DNA of 48,892 nucleotides from an uncultured Bacteroidales bacterium (GTDB taxonomy: Bacteria > Bacteroidota > Bacteroidia > Bacteroidales > Bacteroidaceae), in contig CACYBB010000015.1 in NCBI GenBank assembly GCA_902772585.1, positions 1 through 48,892 on the forward strand. The letters run 5' to 3'. The stretch's first letter is position 1. Each line of letters starts with the position of its first letter. This document shows positions 46,876-48,892 of this stretch, piece by piece. The notes below the pieces were generated by a model. The model ran no database searches and had not been told where the DNA came from. It saw nothing but the letters and a program-made list of their open reading frames with translations. The translations under genes and the position numbers were made by a program.

Positions 46876-47538
46876 TTAATAGTCGTACCACCAGACCTTG
46901 CCTTCGCGCTCCTCACGCTCCAGGTCGTCAATCAAGCACTCAGCCAAACGGAGCACTGTCTCCTGTGGCAGCATGAAACGCGAATCGTCACTATGCGGAT
47001 TGATGCACTGCAGGAAGTGAGGCATCTCCCCCTTATAGACCTCCCTCATTCGTCTGCTGTCGGAATTGTCAGCTGAACAACTGAAGGTGATGTTAGCCAG
47101 TCGGTCACACAACTTGACAAACGGAGCGTATGGAGTCTCGCGTATCCCTTGATAATACTTCTCGCCTGCCCTCTCAGCACGTGAGCGACCCTTGTCATTG
47201 GTCAGCGCATAGGCTATCTCGGTAGCCATAACAGCCTGCTCCTCAGACAAAAAGCCACGAGCCACTTTCATCACGTCATTATACGTCAGACGAACATCCT
47301 CTATACTGTCATGATAATACCCGCCGAAGAACAAGGGCAGCACATCCTCCTCCCTTGCACACACCAGATGACCAAAATCCCGTATGCCCTGCACCACCAT
47401 ATCCAAATGATATCCATAGGGCAAATCTTCGCCATAGGTCTGGTTAACACTCTGATGCAAATCATGGGCCGACTGCCTGATTTGCTCTATCTTGCCTTCA
47501 TACTTTTTCAAGTACAATTCAAATTCTTTTCTCTCCAT
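46876..47538 (-). CDS. HD-domain hydrolase, RelA/SpoT-hydrolase-like
   Basis: A 220-residue protein. The start at 47536-47538 (MERKEFELYLKKYEGK) lies 29 bases after a perfect -7 box; the open frame upstream crosses the promoter and is not coding. The metal ligands of an HD domain appear in order: His44 (YGYHLDMVV), His76-Asp77 in GGYYHDSIEDV, and Asp145 in VKLCDRLANI. The HDxxED pair and the KxxDRLxN block resemble the (p)ppGpp hydrolase domain of SpoT and stand-alone small hydrolases. The substrate is inferred; other nucleotide phosphohydrolase activities are possible. Confidence 0.8.
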   Translation of the reverse strand: MERKEFELYLKKYEGKIEQIRQSAHDLHQSVNQTYGEDLPYGYHLDMVVQGIRDFGHLVCAREEDVLPLFFGGYYHDSIEDVRLTYNDVMKVARGFLSEEQAVMATEIAYALTNDKGRSRAERAGEKYYQGIRETPYAPFVKLCDRLANITFSCSADNSDSRRMREVYKGEMPHFLQCINPHSDDSRFMLPQETVLRLAECLIDDLEREEREGKVWWYDY

Positions 47539-47566
47539 AGTGCGAGCTGCTACACAAATTATTCGA

Positions 47567-47597
47567 CAAAGATACGAAAAGTCGTGAGCATAACAAA
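47567..47597 (-). promoter_or_regulatory. Promoter of the HD-TerB/DnaJ-QueH operon
   Basis: On the minus strand, TTTG (47594-47597) is followed after 19 bases by TATCTTTG (47567-47574), both perfect. Confidence 0.82.
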
Positions 47598-47614
47598 AAA
47601 AAAACTCCAAAAAG

Positions 47615-47646
47615 TTTGTAAAATAGCAAAAAACACTGTAAATTTG
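47615..47646 (+). promoter_or_regulatory. Promoter of the 47715 gene
   Basis: TTTG (47615-47618) is followed after 20 bases by TAAATTTG (47639-47646). It is divergent from, and 17 bases away from, the promoter of the HD-domain gene. The leader is about 62 bases. Confidence 0.7.
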
Positions 47647-47714
47647 CAAAATAAATGCTATAAAAATGACATTTAACATCAGAGAAAATAACAAAAACTT
47701 AAAATTTTAAGCAT

Positions 47715-48704
47715 ATGAAAAAGAAGAGTATTATCCTGTGTTCGCTGGTAGTGATATGCGCCATCGGATTGATTACCTCTTATTATATTGAATGGCCTGT
47801 TGATTTCAACAAGGCCGATGGAGATATCGCCAAGGCTGCTAAATTCTCTCGTGAGCAAGTTTCCGAAAAGCTTACTAATATGGAAGAACTCCTTCAGACC
47901 GACTCAGCTTTCAGGGATGATATTGTGACAGCCCAGGTGGTGATGCAGACACGCGCCCTCCAGTTCGGCACGCTGGTTGACATGTCAAATGAGGTAGCCG
48001 GCAACATCCCCGCATTTGCCGAGGTGCTCAAGGATATGAACGCCAGCCGTGAGATGGTGGACAACGTTGCCAGTTCGCTGGCAGAGTCGGCCGAAAAACT
48101 GAATGCCGCCCTTGATGGTGAGGAGTGTCCCGACTTGGCACAGTCCACCATCAACGCCTCACTGGCTTACACCACGCTGCAGAAGCAGAACAATTTGGCC
48201 AACCGTTTCATTGAGACCACCGACAAGTATTTGGAGACAGCCCAGGGTGATGACAAATTGAAACTGGTCCGCGACCAGTGGTTGGATTACCAGCAGATGA
48301 CTGCTGCCCTTGAGGGTGACAAGGCAAGTGCTGAGGCTTTGGCTAAGAAGGGTAACCTGCTTAGTGGCGAAAAGGCTCTTGCTGCCATAGCTAATTTCGG
48401 TATTGCAGAACGCATAATTGTGTTGCAAAGTTGCGAGTTGGCCCAGGCTTTGAAGCTTCCCAACACGATTGGAGGCAAAATTCGGCCAAAGGTTCTCGAA
48501 AGTGAAATCAGTTCGGTTCTCCTTGCTCAGAAGGAAATTCTTGCTGGCCGTAAGATCAATCCCCACAATGCTCAGAAGGAGGTTCTTGCTGGCCGTAAGA
48601 TCGATCCCTATAATGCATTTATGATTGGCAACGTCATCAGTCAGATAGCAGCAGCAAACAATAGTGTAATGCTGAACAAAAAAGGCCCAAAAATTGAACC
48701 ATAA
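47715..48704 (+). CDS. Exported or membrane-anchored helical protein, unrecognised
   Basis: A 329-residue protein I do not recognise. It has an N-terminal signal anchor (SIILCSLVVICAIGLITSYY). The rest is mostly helical with heptad-like stretches (SREQVSEKLTNMEELLQTDS, ASSLAESAEKLNAALDG). Near the C-terminus a 15-residue unit is tandemly duplicated: AQKEILAGRKINPHN then AQKEVLAGRKIDPYN, encoded by a 45-bp direct repeat (48525-48614). The final segment returns to a hydrophobic-helical pattern (MIGNVISQIAAANNSVML). The partial gene 14 bases downstream may be co-transcribed. Confidence 0.75.
   Translation: MKKKSIILCSLVVICAIGLITSYYIEWPVDFNKADGDIAKAAKFSREQVSEKLTNMEELLQTDSAFRDDIVTAQVVMQTRALQFGTLVDMSNEVAGNIPAFAEVLKDMNASREMVDNVASSLAESAEKLNAALDGEECPDLAQSTINASLAYTTLQKQNNLANRFIETTDKYLETAQGDDKLKLVRDQWLDYQQMTAALEGDKASAEALAKKGNLLSGEKALAAIANFGIAERIIVLQSCELAQALKLPNTIGGKIRPKVLESEISSVLLAQKEILAGRKINPHNAQKEVLAGRKIDPYNAFMIGNVISQIAAANNSVMLNKKGPKIEP
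48525..48614 (+). repeat. 45-bp tandem duplication in the 47715 gene
   Basis: Two adjacent 45-base copies starting GCTCAGAAGGA and sharing CTTGCTGGCCGTAAGATC. They differ at only a few positions, which suggests a recent in-frame duplication. Confidence 0.85.
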
Positions 48705-48718
48705 TTACTGCGGTGTAT

Positions 48719-48892
48719 ATGCGTAACTGGATTGCTGTCCTTCTGCTATCGATGATTCCCTGTATATCCAGGGGGCAGAACCAGACCTATTGCCAGTATA
48801 AGACGGACGAAGCCACGCTGGTGTTCTTTGACAAGAACCTGTCACGCTACATCCCTCACATGATACGCATGTACCAGAACGGCAAAGCGCTT
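48719..48892 (+). CDS. Exported protein, 5' end only
   Basis: The start of a gene cut by the right edge; 58 codons are visible. It begins MRNWIAVLLLSMIPCISRG, a signal peptide, then TYCQYKTDEATLVFFDKNLS and ending YQNGKAL. The start is 14 bases after the preceding stop codon, suggesting one operon. The family cannot be assigned from this fragment. Confidence 0.75.
   Translation, partial: MRNWIAVLLLSMIPCISRGQNQTYCQYKTDEATLVFFDKNLSRYIPHMIRMYQNGKAL

Noticed and set aside
47539-47694. Extended N-terminus of the HD-domain protein
   Set aside because: The extension crosses a perfect promoter (47567-47597) and reads as A/T-rich hydrophobic noise.

Overview
The window looks like a chromosomal segment of a Bacteroidales bacterium, most likely Prevotella or a close relative. 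The supporting signs are: promoters of the Bacteroidetes type (TTTG or TTGG, 19-20 nt, TAnnTTTG) in front of many genes; OmpA-, FadL- and LptC-type envelope genes with Bacteroidetes architecture; a SecA of about 1120 residues; an Lnb/DUF4105 protein; DUF4301 and DUF5715 proteins; and a GH2 enzyme ending in a YDLQGxR/GIYI tail. I see no rRNA, tRNA, CRISPR array, prophage or transposase. This is core genome, but with an unusual load of short repeats, several of them inside genes.

Layout. 1-4037 (minus): ilvD-ilvB-ilvN (ilvN cut by the left edge). 4180-5367 (minus): OmpA-like protein. 5524-8217 (minus): four-gene branched-chain 2-oxoacid:ferredoxin oxidoreductase operon. 8376-14823 (minus): ffh, folD, a 59-residue TPR protein and a large GH2 beta-galactosidase. 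14912-17444 (minus): FadL-like barrel and a Tyr/Trp-rich exported protein. 17576-18484 (plus): prmA. 18481-23998 (minus): barrel protein, lptC, CBS/CorC-type membrane protein, PpiD-like chaperone. 24145-35627 (plus): Lnb-like lipoprotein N-acyltransferase, a degenerate alkaline-phosphatase-fold protein, secA, an ABC ATPase, and an RND adaptor and permease. 35634-43299 (minus): leuA-leuC-leuD-citramalate-synthase-like-leuB-TPR-DUF5715, headed by a leader peptide and attenuator. 43407-47538 (minus): DUF4301, a QueH/5-formyl-THF cyclo-ligase fusion, a TerB-DnaJ protein and an HD hydrolase. 47715 to the end (plus): an unrecognised exported protein and a truncated one.

Branched-chain amino acid metabolism is the theme: ilvDBN, the Vor-type oxidoreductase and the leu operon. 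The leu operon carries a second LeuA-family gene (citramalate-synthase-like), and its leader peptide has four consecutive Ile codons as well as Leu codons. That would fit an operon making both leucine and isoleucine precursors.

Two structures stand out. First, a textbook-like attenuator precedes leuA (43150-43299): a 26-codon Ile/Leu-rich leader peptide, a 10-nt antiterminator segment and a terminator with exact complementarity. Second, a composite inverted-repeat element occurs three times. Copies at 261-395 and 2101-2230 surround the start codons of ilvN and ilvB and give both proteins a related N-terminal peptide. The third, at 33703-33817, has perfect 38-bp arms and sits in frame inside the RND permease. 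Other short repeats are in frame in ilvD, prmA, lptC, the CorC-like gene and the ABC ATPase gene. All statements rest on reading the sequence; no database search was run.
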